Source of the DNA: Bordetella parapertussis
GTDB taxonomy: Bacteria; Pseudomonadota; Gammaproteobacteria; Burkholderiales; Burkholderiaceae_D
Assembly (NCBI GenBank): GCA_945866125.1
Contig: CAMBFZ010000017.1
Location: forward strand, 1 to 64,000
Direction: 5' to 3'
DNA length: 64,000 nt
In this document: piece after piece, positions 55,477-64,000 of the stretch
Layout of the letters: every line of letters begins with the position of its first letter
Numbering within the stretch: position 1 is the stretch's first letter
Position numbers and translations under genes: made by a program
The notes under the pieces: model-generated
Databases searched by the model: none
Seen by the model: only the letters and a program-made list of their open reading frames with translations
What the model was told of the DNA's origin: nothing

Positions 55477-56681
55477 ATCCGCTACTCGACAAGCTCCAGC
55501 CCTACCCGTTCGAAAAGCTGCGGCGCTTATTTGCCGACGTCACGCCTGACCGAGCCCACCGGCCGATCAGCCTGGGCATCGGTGAACCCAAGCACCCGAC
55601 GCCGTTGTTTATTCAGCAGGCACTCGCCGATAATTTGGCCGGTTTGGCCAGCTATCCCACCACAGCCGGCAATGATGCGGTGCGCGAAGCGATCTGCCGC
55701 TGGCTTGAGCAGCGTTACCGCTTACCCAGCCTGGATCCAGCCAGTCAGGTCTTGCCGGTTAATGGATCGCGCGAGGCCTTGTTTGCCTTGGCGCAGGTCG
55801 TGATTGACCCAAACGCGCAGGCGATCGTGGTCTGTCCCAATCCGTTTTATCAAATTTACGAAGGCGCGGCTTTTCTGGCTGGTGCCGAGCCCTACTTTGT
55901 TAATTCGGATCCAGCCCGCAACTTTGCCCCGGATTTTGCCAGCGTACCCGAAGCCATCTGGCCACGCGTACAACTGCTCTACATCTGCTCGCCGGGTAAT
56001 CCGACTGGCGCAGTGCTGAATCTGGATGATTGGCGCGAGCTCTTTGCCTTATCGGACCGGCATGGTTTTGTCATTGCCGCGGACGAATGTTATTCCGAGA
56101 TTTACTTTGGCAGCGAGCGTCCGCTCGGAGCAATGGAAGCGGCACATAAGCTCGGCCGCAAGCACTATGAAAAACTGATTGCGTTTTCCAGCTTATCCAA
56201 ACGCTCCAATGTGCCCGGCATGCGCTCAGGCTTTGTCGCCGGTGATGCCCGTATCTTGCAAAAATTTCTGCTCTATCGCACCTATCATGGCAGCGCAATG
56301 AGCCCATCGATTCAGGCCGCATCAGTCGCTGCCTGGAACGACGAAGCCCATGTCGCTGAAAACCGGGCCAAGTACCTGCGCAAATTTGATCAGGTCACGC
56401 CGATGCTTGCCGAGGTGCTTGACGTCGCACGACCTGACGCTGGTTTTTATCTGTGGGCCAAGGTCGACAAACTTGTCACCATCAGCGACACCGAATTCGC
56501 GCGCCGGCTCTACGCCGAATATAATGTCACCGTTTTACCGGGCAGCTATGTCGCGCGCGACGCCCATGGCATTAATCCGGGCGCCAATCGCATCCGAATG
56601 GCGCTCGTAGCCGAAGTCGATGAATGCGTCGAAGCTGCGCGCCGTATTGTCGAATTCACCCGCAACCTGGCCGCCTCCTGA
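55473..56681 (+). CDS. dapC: Succinyldiaminopimelate transaminase
   Basis: DapC transfers an amino group to N-succinyl-2-amino-6-ketopimelate in lysine and meso-diaminopimelate synthesis. The 402-residue fold-type I PLP enzyme has the PLP Lys K243 in [28 protein letters not shown] at 172-182 and [13 protein letters not shown] near the N-terminus. The start is GTG. It leads dapC-dapD-arsC-like-dapE-prmB; dapD uses the step before it and dapE the step after, so the DAP branch is nearly complete in one place. Confidence 0.94.
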   Translation: MNPLLDKLQPYPFEKLRRLFADVTPDRAHRPISLGIGEPKHPTPLFIQQALADNLAGLASYPTTAGNDAVREAICRWLEQRYRLPSLDPASQVLPVNGSREALFALAQVVIDPNAQAIVVCPNPFYQIYEGAAFLAGAEPYFVNSDPARNFAPDFASVPEAIWPRVQLLYICSPGNPTGAVLNLDDWRELFALSDRHGFVIAADECYSEIYFGSERPLGAMEAAHKLGRKHYEKLIAFSSLSKRSNVPGMRSGFVAGDARILQKFLLYRTYHGSAMSPSIQAASVAAWNDEAHVAENRAKYLRKFDQVTPMLAEVLDVARPDAGFYLWAKVDKLVTISDTEFARRLYAEYNVTVLPGSYVARDAHGINPGANRIRMALVAEVDECVEAARRIVEFTRNLAAS

Positions 56682-56709
56682 ATTTTTATTTTTACTGAAA
56701 ACGTCCGCT

Positions 56710-57534
56710 ATGACCCAACAACTACAAAGCATCATCGACAACGCGTGGGAAGAACGCACCAGCTTCTCGCCAAAATCCGCTCCCGCTGACGTGCGTAACG
56801 CCGTCGCCGCTGTGCTTGAGCAACTCAATCAAGGCAGCCTGCGCGTGGCGCAAAAAGACAGCGGCAGCTGGGTCGTTAACCAGTGGGTCAAAAAAGCAGT
56901 GCTTCTGTCTTTCCGACTCGAAGACAACCTGCCGATGCCGTCCGGCGAACACATGCAGTTCTACGACAAAGTCCCAACCAAATTTGCGAATTACACCGCC
57001 GAAGATTTTGCCAAAGGCGGCTTCCGCGTGGTACCACCCGCCGTCGCGCGCCGCGGCAGCTTCATCGGCAAAAACGTCGTACTGATGCCGTCATATGTCA
57101 ACATCGGCGCCTACGTGGACGAAGGCACCATGGTCGATACCTGGGCCACCGTCGGTTCATGCGCACAAATCGGCAAAAACGTGCACCTCTCTGGTGGCGT
57201 TGGTATTGGTGGCGTGTTGGAGCCGATGCAGGCCAACCCCACCATCATCGAAGATAACTGCTTCATCGGCGCGCGCTCCGAAGTCGTCGAAGGCGTCATC
57301 GTCGAAGAAAACTCGGTCATCTCAATGGGCGTCTACATCGGCCAATCCACCAAGATCTATGATCGCGCCACCGGCGAAGTCAGCTACGGCCGCATCCCTG
57401 CGGGTTCCGTTGTGGTGTCCGGCAATCTGCCTTCGGCCGATGGCAAATACAGTCTCTACTGTGCCGTCATCGTCAAACGAGTCGACGCACAGACGCGCGC
57501 CAAAACCGCGATCAATGAATTGCTGCGTGACTAA
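56710..57534 (+). CDS. dapD: 2,3,4,5-tetrahydropyridine-2,6-dicarboxylate N-succinyltransferase
   Basis: DapD succinylates tetrahydrodipicolinate with succinyl-CoA. The 274-residue protein has the N-terminal helical domain ([15 protein letters not shown]), then hexapeptide-repeat beta-helix ([55 protein letters not shown]) and a short tail, as in E. coli. ATG 56710 gives [10 protein letters not shown], the conserved start; the frame runs 30 codons into dapC. Confidence 0.98.
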   Translation: MTQQLQSIIDNAWEERTSFSPKSAPADVRNAVAAVLEQLNQGSLRVAQKDSGSWVVNQWVKKAVLLSFRLEDNLPMPSGEHMQFYDKVPTKFANYTAEDFAKGGFRVVPPAVARRGSFIGKNVVLMPSYVNIGAYVDEGTMVDTWATVGSCAQIGKNVHLSGGVGIGGVLEPMQANPTIIEDNCFIGARSEVVEGVIVEENSVISMGVYIGQSTKIYDRATGEVSYGRIPAGSVVVSGNLPSADGKYSLYCAVIVKRVDAQTRAKTAINELLRD

Positions 57535-57601
57535 GCAACCCCAAGCCTAACCCCACGCCCCGGCCAAGGCCGGGGGCCCGTGTCCTCTGCCACATTTCAT
57601 C

Positions 57602-57958
57602 ATGTCCGTTATTCTCTTTGGCATTCCCAATTGCGACAGCGTCAAAAAAGCACGCGACTGGCTCGCCGAGCACGGCTGTGCCTATCAATTTCACGATTTC
57701 AAAAAAGACGGTCTCACGCACCAACAGATCACGCACTGGCTGCAAGCGGTACCCTGGGACGTGCTGATCAATAAAAAAGGCCTGACCTGGCGCAATCTGC
57801 CCGACGCAAAAAAAATCGCAGTGGTAGATGCAGCAAGCGCGACCGCGCTGATGCTGGAATCGAGTAGCGTCATCAAGCGTCCTGTACTGTGCACTCCGCA
57901 GAGCGTATTAGTCGGCTTCAGTGCCGATCTCTATCAACAACAATTGAAAGTCGCGTAA
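57602..57958 (+). CDS. ArsC/Spx-family protein (YffB type)
   Basis: The 118-residue thioredoxin-fold protein begins [19 protein letters not shown], with the single Cys of the ArsC/Spx family at the active site, and continues [16 protein letters not shown] and [12 protein letters not shown] [16 protein letters not shown]. YffB lies beside dapE in E. coli as well. It is not expected to reduce arsenate; YffB is reported as a glutathione-dependent thiol reductase-like protein. Its TAA shares a base with the dapE ATG (TAATG). Confidence 0.92.
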   Translation: MSVILFGIPNCDSVKKARDWLAEHGCAYQFHDFKKDGLTHQQITHWLQAVPWDVLINKKGLTWRNLPDAKKIAVVDAASATALMLESSSVIKRPVLCTPQSVLVGFSADLYQQQLKVA

Positions 57959-59088
57959 TGAGCAAGACGCTGGCCCTGACCGAAGAACTGATCTCGCTCT
58001 CATCGGTGACCCCCGAAGACAAAGGCTGCCAGCAGCGCATGGCCGAGCTGCTCACGCCGTTAGGCTTTGTCTGCGAATCAATCCAGTCAGGCGCCGTCAC
58101 CAACCTGTGGGCGCGTCGCGGTAGCGCGCAACCTCTCTTGGTCTTCGCTGGCCATACCGACGTCGTGCCAACTGGCCCGCTCGAAAAATGGACTTCCGAT
58201 CCCTTTAAGCCAACCCACCGCGACGGCAAACTCTACGGACGCGGCGCAGCCGACATGAAAACCTCGCTGGCGGCCATGATTGTGGCAACCGAAGAATTCG
58301 TCGCCGCTCACCCCGATCATCCAGGCTCCATCGGATTTTTAATCACCAGCGACGAAGAAGGCCCGGCCACTGATGGCACCGTCATCGTCTGCAATCAATT
58401 AACAGCACGCGGCGAACAGCTCGACTACTGCATCGTTGGCGAGCCGACCTCAGTCAAACAGATCGGCGACATGATCAAAAACGGTCGTCGCGGCACCATG
58501 TCAGGCAAGCTCATCATCAAAGGATTGCAGGGCCATATCGCGTACCCGCACATGGCCAAAAATCCGATTCATCTCGCCATGCCCGCCTTGGCCGCACTCG
58601 CCATCGAAAAATGGGATGAAGGCAACGACTACTACGCACCCACCTCATGGCAGATGTCCAATATTCATGCCGGCACCGGCGCCTCGAACGTGATTCCGGG
58701 CGAATGCGTGGTGGATTTTAATTTTCGCTTTTCCACCGCCAGCACCGTTGAAGGACTGCAGCGACGCGTCACTGCGCTGCTCGACCAGCACGGCCTCAAC
58801 TATGACCTGCGTTGGACAGTCGGCGGCTTGCCTTTCCTGACGCCACGCGGTGAACTGAGCACCGCGCTATCTGCCGCGATTCACAGCGAGACCGGCATCA
58901 CCACCGAGCTCTCCACCGCCGGCGGCACCTCAGATGGGCGCTTCATTGCGCAGATCTGTCCGCAGGTGATTGAATTTGGCCCGACCAATGCCAGCATTCA
59001 CCAAATCGACGAACACATTGCGGTGGCTGAAATTGACCCCCTCAAAAACATCTATCGCCGCACCATGGAAAACCTGCTGTTGTCATGA
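57958..59088 (+). CDS. dapE: Succinyl-diaminopimelate desuccinylase
   Basis: DapE, a di-zinc M20 peptidase-fold enzyme, removes succinate to give LL-diaminopimelate. The 376 residues show the ligands in [12 protein letters not shown] (H66, D68), [14 protein letters not shown] (Asp), [11 protein letters not shown] (catalytic Glu pair), and the late [16 protein letters not shown] (His). ATG 57958 overlaps the upstream stop by one base; the frame is open 23 codons further. It overlaps prmB by four bases. Confidence 0.97.
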   Translation: MSKTLALTEELISLSSVTPEDKGCQQRMAELLTPLGFVCESIQSGAVTNLWARRGSAQPLLVFAGHTDVVPTGPLEKWTSDPFKPTHRDGKLYGRGAADMKTSLAAMIVATEEFVAAHPDHPGSIGFLITSDEEGPATDGTVIVCNQLTARGEQLDYCIVGEPTSVKQIGDMIKNGRRGTMSGKLIIKGLQGHIAYPHMAKNPIHLAMPALAALAIEKWDEGNDYYAPTSWQMSNIHAGTGASNVIPGECVVDFNFRFSTASTVEGLQRRVTALLDQHGLNYDLRWTVGGLPFLTPRGELSTALSAAIHSETGITTELSTAGGTSDGRFIAQICPQVIEFGPTNASIHQIDEHIAVAEIDPLKNIYRRTMENLLLS

Positions 59089-59963
59089 ACACCCCCTACA
59101 CCACGCTGCGCGATCTGCTGCGCCATGCAGTTACCCGCTTTAATACCGAACAATTATTTTTCGGGCACGGCAGCAGCAATGCCTTTGACGAAGCCGCTTA
59201 TCTCTTGCTGCATACCCTCAAGCTTCCGCTCGACAAGCTCGAGCCTTTTCTGGATGCGCACTTGCTACCGAAAGAAATCGACGCGCTACTGGCCATCATT
59301 GAGCGACGCGCCGTCGAGCGCGTGCCGGCGTCCTATCTGACCCAGGAAGCCTGGCTCGGTGACTACCGTTTTTACGTCGACGAGCGCGTGATTGTGCCGC
59401 GTTCTTTTATTGCTGAATTAATCCCCGATCAGTTTTCACCGTGGGTGCAAGACCCGTTTGCGGTGCATCATATTCTAGAACTCTGTACCGGCTCCGGCTG
59501 TCTGGCGATTTTGCTTGCTGACGCATTTCCCAATGCGCAGCTTGATGCAGTCGATCTGTCGGCAGACGCGCTCGCTGTCGCGCGTCGTAATGTCGACGAC
59601 TATGCGCTACAGGATCGCGTACACCTGATCGAATCAGATTTATATTCCCAACTGCCTGCCAAAAAATACGACCTCATCATCAGCAACCCGCCTTACGTTA
59701 ACAGCAGCTCCATGCAAACACTACCGCGTGAGTATCAGCGTGAACCGCAGATGGCACTCGATGGTGGCGCCGACGGCATGGATCTGGTGCGGCGCATTGT
59801 GGCCGGCGCCAAAGAACGCTTGAGCCAAAATGGCGTGCTGGTCGTTGAAATCGGCAACGAGTACGCTTATGCCGAAGCAGCGTTTGGCAAACACGAACTC
59901 ACCTGGCTCAGCACCAGCGCCGGTGATGAAGCCGTGTTTTTGCTCAACGCTGCACAGCTTTGA
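59085..59963 (+). CDS. prmB: 50S ribosomal protein L3 glutamine methyltransferase
   Basis: PrmB methylates a glutamine of L3, which aids 50S assembly. The 292 residues have the SAM motif [11 protein letters not shown] (132-142) and NPPY at 201-204, the glutamine-methyltransferase signature. The N-terminal helical part ([13 protein letters not shown]) and the insert [20 protein letters not shown] fit PrmB rather than PrmC. Start ATG overlaps the dapE TGA (ATGA). Confidence 0.95.
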   Translation: MNTPYTTLRDLLRHAVTRFNTEQLFFGHGSSNAFDEAAYLLLHTLKLPLDKLEPFLDAHLLPKEIDALLAIIERRAVERVPASYLTQEAWLGDYRFYVDERVIVPRSFIAELIPDQFSPWVQDPFAVHHILELCTGSGCLAILLADAFPNAQLDAVDLSADALAVARRNVDDYALQDRVHLIESDLYSQLPAKKYDLIISNPPYVNSSSMQTLPREYQREPQMALDGGADGMDLVRRIVAGAKERLSQNGVLVVEIGNEYAYAEAAFGKHELTWLSTSAGDEAVFLLNAAQL

Positions 59964-59988
59964 AACTTGTTCTTATTTAATGAATGAC

Positions 59989-60108
59989 ACGGGATCCTTG
60001 CTGCTGCGCTGTGGCGAACGCAGAGGGATCATTTTTTCAGTGACACCAGCGAGCGCAGCAGTCTCCCGTCTGTGCTGACGCAAGCGTTGATTTTTTGGCG
60101 CTAGCGCC
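59989..60108 (+). other. Structured intergenic element between prmB and yheS
   Basis: The 222-nt gap holds a long imperfect hairpin: ACGGGA (59989-59994) with TCCCGT (60064-60069), and inside it CTGCTGCGCT (60001-60010) with AGCGCAGCAG (60052-60061). A T6 run follows at 60091-60096, then the perfect palindrome GGCGCTAGCGCC (60097-60108). It may be a terminator for the dap-prmB genes, a small RNA or an RNA leader of yheS. The pairing is seen in the sequence; the role is inference. Confidence 0.5.
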
Positions 60109-60185
60109 GCGCATCGGAACGGCGCGACTTTGTACATCGTCTTGAAAAAAATTTCCGTAAGCCCTAACCGTTACCCTTCCCCCTT

Positions 60186-62096
60186 ATGATCCGCCTGCAA
60201 CAATTAAGTCTCATGCGCGGCACCAAGCCGCTGTTTGAAAACACCGATCTCACCCTCAACCCGGGCGACAAAATCGGTCTGGTCGGCCCCAACGGCGCGG
60301 GCAAATCCACCTTGTTTGGCATGCTGCGCGACGAGTTGCATCCAGATCAGGGTAGCATCGATTTTCCGCGCAACTGGCGCATGGCCTACGTGGCACAAGA
60401 GACCCCTGCGCTGGAGCGCGAAGCCATCGAATACGCGATTGACGGCGACGCCACCCTGCGCCAGCTTGAGCAAGAATTAGCCAAGACTGAAGCGCAAGAA
60501 GACCAGGACGCAGCTGGCCATCGCATCGGTGAGCTCTACGGTTTGCTGGCCGACGCCGATGCTTACACGGTGCGCTCGCGCGGCGAACAATTACTCGCCG
60601 GTCTAGGCTTCTCGCAAGAGCAAATGACCCAACCAGTGTCGAGCTTCTCGGGCGGCTGGCGGATGCGTTTAAATCTTGCGCAGGCCCTGATGTGCCCCTC
60701 AGACTTACTACTACTTGATGAACCCACCAACCACCTCGACCTAGACGCCATCATCTGGCTGGAAGATTGGTTAAAGCGCTATGCCGGCACCCTGATCGTC
60801 ATCTCGCATGATCGCGATTTCCTCGATGGCGTCGTCAACGTAATCGTGCACATCGACGAGCGCAAATTCAAACGCTACTCGGGCAATTATTCATCCTTCG
60901 AACGGCAACGCGCGGCGCAGCTGATCTTAGCTCAGGGCATGCTCGAAAAGCAGCAACGTAAGCAGGCGCATCTGCAAACCTATATCGACCGTTTCAAAGC
61001 CCAAGCCTCCAAAGCCAAGCAAGCACAAAGCCGTATCAAAGCCCTCGCGCGCATGGAAGAGCTGGCTCCCTTACGCGCTGCCGCAGAGTTTTCATTTGAA
61101 TTTCGCGAGCCGCTGCGTGCCCCCAATCCTTTACTAACGTTGGACGAGGTAGCCATTGGCTATCGCAGCGACGAAGGTCAGGAAAAAGAGATCGCCTCCG
61201 GCATTAATTTTTCGCTCCAAAGCGGGCAGCGGATTGGCCTGTTGGGTGTCAACGGCGCCGGCAAATCCACGTTTATTAAAACCATCGCCGGCGAGCTGCA
61301 GGCTTTGCACGGTGTCGCCAATTTCGGTAAAGGGCTCGTCATCGGTTACTTCGCCCAGCATCAGCTAGAAATGCTGCGTCATGACGAGTCGCCGCTTTGG
61401 CATCTGGGTCGGATCGCACCGACTGTACGGGAGCAGGAACTGCGTAATTTTTTGGGCAGCTTCAACTTCCCCGGCAACATGGTCACCAGCCCCATCCGGC
61501 CTTTTTCCGGCGGCGAAAAAGCGCGACTGGCGTTGGCGCTCATCGTCTGGCAGCGGCCTAACCTACTGCTGCTTGATGAACCAACCAACCACCTTGATCT
61601 CGAAACCCGCGAAGCCCTAACCGATGCGCTAGCGCAGTTTGACGGCACCCTCATGCTGGTGTCCCACGACCGGCATTTACTACGCGCCACCACCGATCAG
61701 TTTCTCATTGTGGCCGATGGTGCCCTTACGCCATTTGACGGCGACCTGGATGATTATCGGGACTGGCTGTTTAAAACAAAACTGGCTGCGAAAAATCAGG
61801 CGATGTCCGAGCCCGCACCGGTGCCCGTTGCCATCGTCGCGCCGGTGGCCGTAGTCAAAGCCTCGGGTAATAAAAGCAAAAATATCGCCACCCATATAAA
61901 GCGTATTGAAGAGCAGATGGCCACGCTGCAGGCACAAAAACTATCACTCGACACCAAATTGGCTGAACCAACGCTCTATGAGTCCAGCCAAATGGCTGCG
62001 CTCAAAACCCTGCTTGAAGAACAAGCCACGTGCACCCGCGAACTTGCCGCGCTTGAAATTGACTGGCTCGAACAACAAGAGGCACTCGAATCTTAA
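60186..62096 (+). CDS. yheS: ABC-F family ATPase, YheS type
   Basis: A soluble twin-ATPase ribosome factor of 636 residues, matching YheS along its length. First domain: Walker A GPNGAGKST at about 35-43, signature SFSGGWRMRL and [15 protein letters not shown]. Linker: coiled-coil with LQTYIDRFKAQASKAKQAQS. Second domain: GVNGAGKST, FSGGEKARLALALIVW and [16 protein letters not shown] charged C-terminal coiled coil follows (about 555-636). It is the second ABC-F gene of the window; the two differ in subtype. Exact substrate mRNA or antibiotic link is not known from sequence. Confidence 0.95.
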   Translation: MIRLQQLSLMRGTKPLFENTDLTLNPGDKIGLVGPNGAGKSTLFGMLRDELHPDQGSIDFPRNWRMAYVAQETPALEREAIEYAIDGDATLRQLEQELAKTEAQEDQDAAGHRIGELYGLLADADAYTVRSRGEQLLAGLGFSQEQMTQPVSSFSGGWRMRLNLAQALMCPSDLLLLDEPTNHLDLDAIIWLEDWLKRYAGTLIVISHDRDFLDGVVNVIVHIDERKFKRYSGNYSSFERQRAAQLILAQGMLEKQQRKQAHLQTYIDRFKAQASKAKQAQSRIKALARMEELAPLRAAAEFSFEFREPLRAPNPLLTLDEVAIGYRSDEGQEKEIASGINFSLQSGQRIGLLGVNGAGKSTFIKTIAGELQALHGVANFGKGLVIGYFAQHQLEMLRHDESPLWHLGRIAPTVREQELRNFLGSFNFPGNMVTSPIRPFSGGEKARLALALIVWQRPNLLLLDEPTNHLDLETREALTDALAQFDGTLMLVSHDRHLLRATTDQFLIVADGALTPFDGDLDDYRDWLFKTKLAAKNQAMSEPAPVPVAIVAPVAVVKASGNKSKNIATHIKRIEEQMATLQAQKLSLDTKLAEPTLYESSQMAALKTLLEEQATCTRELAALEIDWLEQQEALES

Positions 62097-62129
62097 GCGG
62101 CGTTTACCCTGCATCGTCGGAGACACAGC

Positions 62130-62735
62130 ATGCACCTCACCTTATTTCGCACCCCCTTCGTCAACACGGTACTGCGGTCATTCTCAGTGTTTTTTCTGAG
62201 GGCGACAGGGTGGAAAATTGAAGGCAGCTTGCCCGCCGGCGCCACCAAATGCGTGTTCATCGCCGCGCCTCACACCAGCAACTGGGATCTGCCTTACACG
62301 CGTATGGTGGCATTTGCGCTACGCCTGGATATTTACTGGATGGGCAAACATACTTTATTTCGCTTTCCATTCGGCCTGCTGATGCGCTGGCTCGGCGGCA
62401 TTCCCGTCAACCGTACGCAATCGACTGATCTGGTAGGGATGTCGGCACAAGCACTACGCGAGGCCAATGGGCCGATACAGCTTGTCATTCCGCCCGAGGG
62501 CACGCGCAGCAAAACGCGGTACTGGAAAACTGGTTTTTACTACATCGCGCTCAATGCGAAGGTGCCGATCTTGATGGCGTATATGGACTACGAACGTAAA
62601 GTCAGCGGCATCGGCCCAATGTTGCATCCCACCGGAGACATCGCGCAAGACATGCTCGTCGTCAAAGCCTTTTATGCGCCATTCAAAGGTAAAAACGCAC
62701 AACAGTTTGAAGCGACCGCAGACAGCGCAGAATAA
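62130..62735 (+). CDS. PlsC-like lysophospholipid acyltransferase family protein
   Basis: The 201-residue protein has the acyltransferase motif HTSNWD (the H-x4-D pair), followed by an IPVNRTQSTD block and the PPEGTRSK motif that binds the phosphate of the acceptor. Such enzymes acylate lysophosphatidate or related lipids at the inner membrane. It is shorter than PlsC and resembles the small acyltransferases annotated as 1-acyl-glycerol-3-phosphate acyltransferases in betaproteobacteria. GGAG lies 8 nt before the ATG; the gene follows yheS by 33 nt. Confidence 0.88.
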   Translation: MHLTLFRTPFVNTVLRSFSVFFLRATGWKIEGSLPAGATKCVFIAAPHTSNWDLPYTRMVAFALRLDIYWMGKHTLFRFPFGLLMRWLGGIPVNRTQSTDLVGMSAQALREANGPIQLVIPPEGTRSKTRYWKTGFYYIALNAKVPILMAYMDYERKVSGIGPMLHPTGDIAQDMLVVKAFYAPFKGKNAQQFEATADSAE

Positions 62736-62872
62736 GACGCCGCATTCCCTCGCTGCGGGCAAAGCGCCTCTCTAAATACTGTTGATCATTGATGCAAAAA
62801 CGACACACCGTAGCTTGCGCAATTCCCTCACCAAATTACTCCCGCCCCAACGACGCATTTTTATTGTCATAA

Positions 62873-63076
62873 GCGCAAAGCACTTTCCTTGATCGCGTAT
62901 TGCGAGCTCATATCGCATTTACTACCGATCCCGTCGCGCAACGCGATTGGGAAGCACGCTTTCGCATTGCGGATGCGGAACTATCTTCACAGCGTTCACT
63001 ACTAAAGCCGCTTGTGATCACGGAACACGCCGACTACTTCAGCACCGACCCAGCCACGTTGGGCGAAGCCGAATAA
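62873..63076 (+). pseudogene. ORF remnant, unidentified, in the gene-poor stretch 62736-63152
   Basis: The 417 bases between the acyltransferase and the next gene hold no complete gene. One frame is open from 62873, just after a TAA, to the stop at 63074-63076. It encodes about 67 residues including RDWEARFRIADAELSSQRSL and KPLVITEHADYFSTDP, which look like protein-coding composition, but there is no ATG; only a TTG at 62900 could start it, without a ribosome-binding site. I do not recognise it. It may be the 3' remnant of a lost gene. Confidence 0.3.
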
Positions 63077-63093
63077 ATAATTAATCAAATTAT
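63077..63093. promoter_or_regulatory. AT-rich perfect inverted repeat upstream of the chaperone gene
   Basis: ATAATT-N5-AATTAT forms a perfect 6-5-6 inverted repeat, 60 nt before the GTG of the chaperone-like gene. Shape and position suit an operator for a dimeric regulator; no regulator gene is in view, so the role is unproven. Confidence 0.35.
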
Positions 63094-63152
63094 CCGGGAG
63101 ATCATCACGTCTGCGCGAGCCGTCAGATTTTAATCAGGATCAACCCTTTTAA

Positions 63153-63668
63153 GTGAGCACTGTTATGTATCCGTCCCAACAACACATTATTAATGGTTTT
63201 ACCGACACGCTAGGCTTACCCCGCTTTGATCCGGCATCGACCGAGCCGCATCGGCTCTATATTGATCAACGCTGGCTGCTACAAATAAGCTACAGCGATC
63301 ATCATTTAATCCTGTTTTCCTTTGTCGGGAAACTGCCCCAAGAAAACCTTACGCCATCACCGTCGTCAACGCTCACCGAGACGATCTCCTGGACGCGACT
63401 GCACGACACCCACGCGCACATCGTTAGTCATCTTGGCAGAGACCCTCTACAGGGTCTGGTGATCCTCCACGCAAGCGCAGAAATCACGAATCTCGATAGC
63501 GCAAGCTTCCAACAATGGGTGCAAGAATTCATGACGCAACTGTCGCAGTGGAGTTCGCTGATCGATCAACAAAACCCAACTTCGGGTTCAATCGATCATC
63601 ACACAACACCCCATCACACTGCCACCTCATCGACGATGCATTTAACTGATCTTATTTCATTAGCTTGA
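63153..63668 (+). CDS. CesT/Tir-like type III secretion chaperone (probable)
   Basis: The 171-residue protein (167 from an internal ATG at 63165) has the layout of class I type III chaperones: helix IINGFTDTLGLPRF, strands RLYIDQRWLLQISYSDHH and LILFSFVGKLP, then VSHLGRDPLQGLVILHASAE and a last helix DSASFQQWVQEFMTQLSQWS. Such small acidic dimers hold one effector's N-terminal region partly unfolded and bring it to the secretion apparatus. A His/Ser/Thr-rich tail of about 35 residues (DHHTTPHHTATSST) is unusual. Start is GTG or ATG; AGGA lies 14 nt before the GTG. It is followed 170 nt later by the edge ORF, a candidate cargo. Confidence 0.7.
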   Translation: MSTVMYPSQQHIINGFTDTLGLPRFDPASTEPHRLYIDQRWLLQISYSDHHLILFSFVGKLPQENLTPSPSSTLTETISWTRLHDTHAHIVSHLGRDPLQGLVILHASAEITNLDSASFQQWVQEFMTQLSQWSSLIDQQNPTSGSIDHHTTPHHTATSSTMHLTDLISLA

Positions 63669-63838
63669 TCACATAAAAGAACGGGTAACGACGAAGGCGA
63701 TTGCGCGAGAGGTGTCCGACTATTTAACTGGAACTTAGTGCGTGACAATCACTACTTAAGCGACTGCAATCATCGCAATAATCTCATCCCTTTAGCGTGT
63801 GATTATTGATCATCGAACAAAAACAAGGAAATCCTTTC

Positions 63839-64000
63839 ATGACGCCCTCCAGCTCTCCGCGCGCTGCAAATAGTTCAGCAACACACGTGTCCAATTCCAC
63901 CACGCGATCAAATACCGCTACTGCCAACAGCACCCAACAACTGGGGCAGCACGTTGTCAGCACCCAGCCGGCAGCGTCGAACGACGCCGAACAAATCATT
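63839..64000 (+). CDS. N-terminus of a Ser/Thr/Asn/Ala-rich protein, possible type III effector, cut by window edge
   Basis: The frame runs 54 codons to the window end with no stop. AAGGAA lies 8 nt before the ATG. The residues MTPSSSPRAANSSATHVSN and on are rich in Ser, Thr, Asn and Ala with few charged residues and no hydrophobic core. This is the composition of type III secretion signals rather than a Sec signal peptide. Together with the CesT-like gene just upstream this suggests effector and chaperone as a pair. Confirming needs the rest of the gene, which lies outside the window. Confidence 0.55.
   Translation, partial: MTPSSSPRAANSSATHVSNSTTRSNTATANSTQQLGQHVVSTQPAASNDAEQII

Noticed and set aside
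62900..63076. TTG-started 58-codon gene
   Set aside because: No ribosome-binding site and no recognised family, so it is listed only as a possible remnant.
63784..63999. Minus-strand frame over the start of the edge ORF
   Set aside because: No ribosome-binding site; the plus-strand frame has AAGGAA at the right distance.

Overview
The window is a chromosomal segment of a Gram-negative bacterium, most likely a betaproteobacterium of the order Burkholderiales and plausibly an Oxalobacteraceae relative. This rests on recognised proteins, on the gene order rpsB-tsf-pyrH-frr-uppS-cdsA-dxr-rseP-bamA-skp-lpxD-fabZ-lpxA-lpxB-rnhB, on the smc-zipA-ligA cluster, and on the divergent ppsA/ppsR pair. 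Placement below the order is inference. Base composition looks moderately GC-rich throughout. I saw no rRNA, tRNA, CRISPR array, insertion sequence or integrase.

Layout. 1-1.2 kb: an exported bactofilin-like protein cut by the left edge and a cold-shock protein. 1.2-9.1 kb: NAD biosynthesis (nadB facing nadA-nadC, with the ABC-F gene ybiT upstream of nadA), then queE-queD-tadA-ldcA for queuosine and inosine tRNA modification and muropeptide recycling. 9.3-17.9 kb is the accessory stretch: an ankyrin-like protein, a TctD/TctE-type two-component system, psiF, an amidase next to a SulP-STAS-cyclic-nucleotide-domain transporter, two unknown membrane proteins, an exported adhesin-E-like protein and a frameshifted SMR transporter. 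18-26.7 kb: guaB/guaA, rnfH/ratA, smpB, ppsA/ppsR. 26.7-42.3 kb: a minus-strand superoperon from rpsB to a SpoU methyltransferase, joining translation, UMP kinase, isoprenoid and phospholipid synthesis, BAM assembly and lipid A synthesis. 42.4-51.3 kb: map-glnD-rluF on plus; zipA-ligA-galU-def on minus, each overlapping the next. 51.5-62.7 kb: a small orphan gene, smc, then dapC-dapD-arsC-like-dapE-prmB, yheS and a PlsC-like acyltransferase.

62.7-64 kb departs from housekeeping content. It holds a gene-poor stretch with an ORF remnant and an AT-rich inverted repeat, then a CesT-like type III secretion chaperone, then the Ser/Thr/Asn/Ala-rich start of an ORF that runs off the edge. This resembles the edge of a type III secretion effector locus and is the most interesting part of the window. 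The rest is mainly conserved core genome with a few local oddities: a homopolymer frameshift in sugE, an altered phosphate-binding motif in the SulP fusion, and a long hairpin between prmB and yheS.
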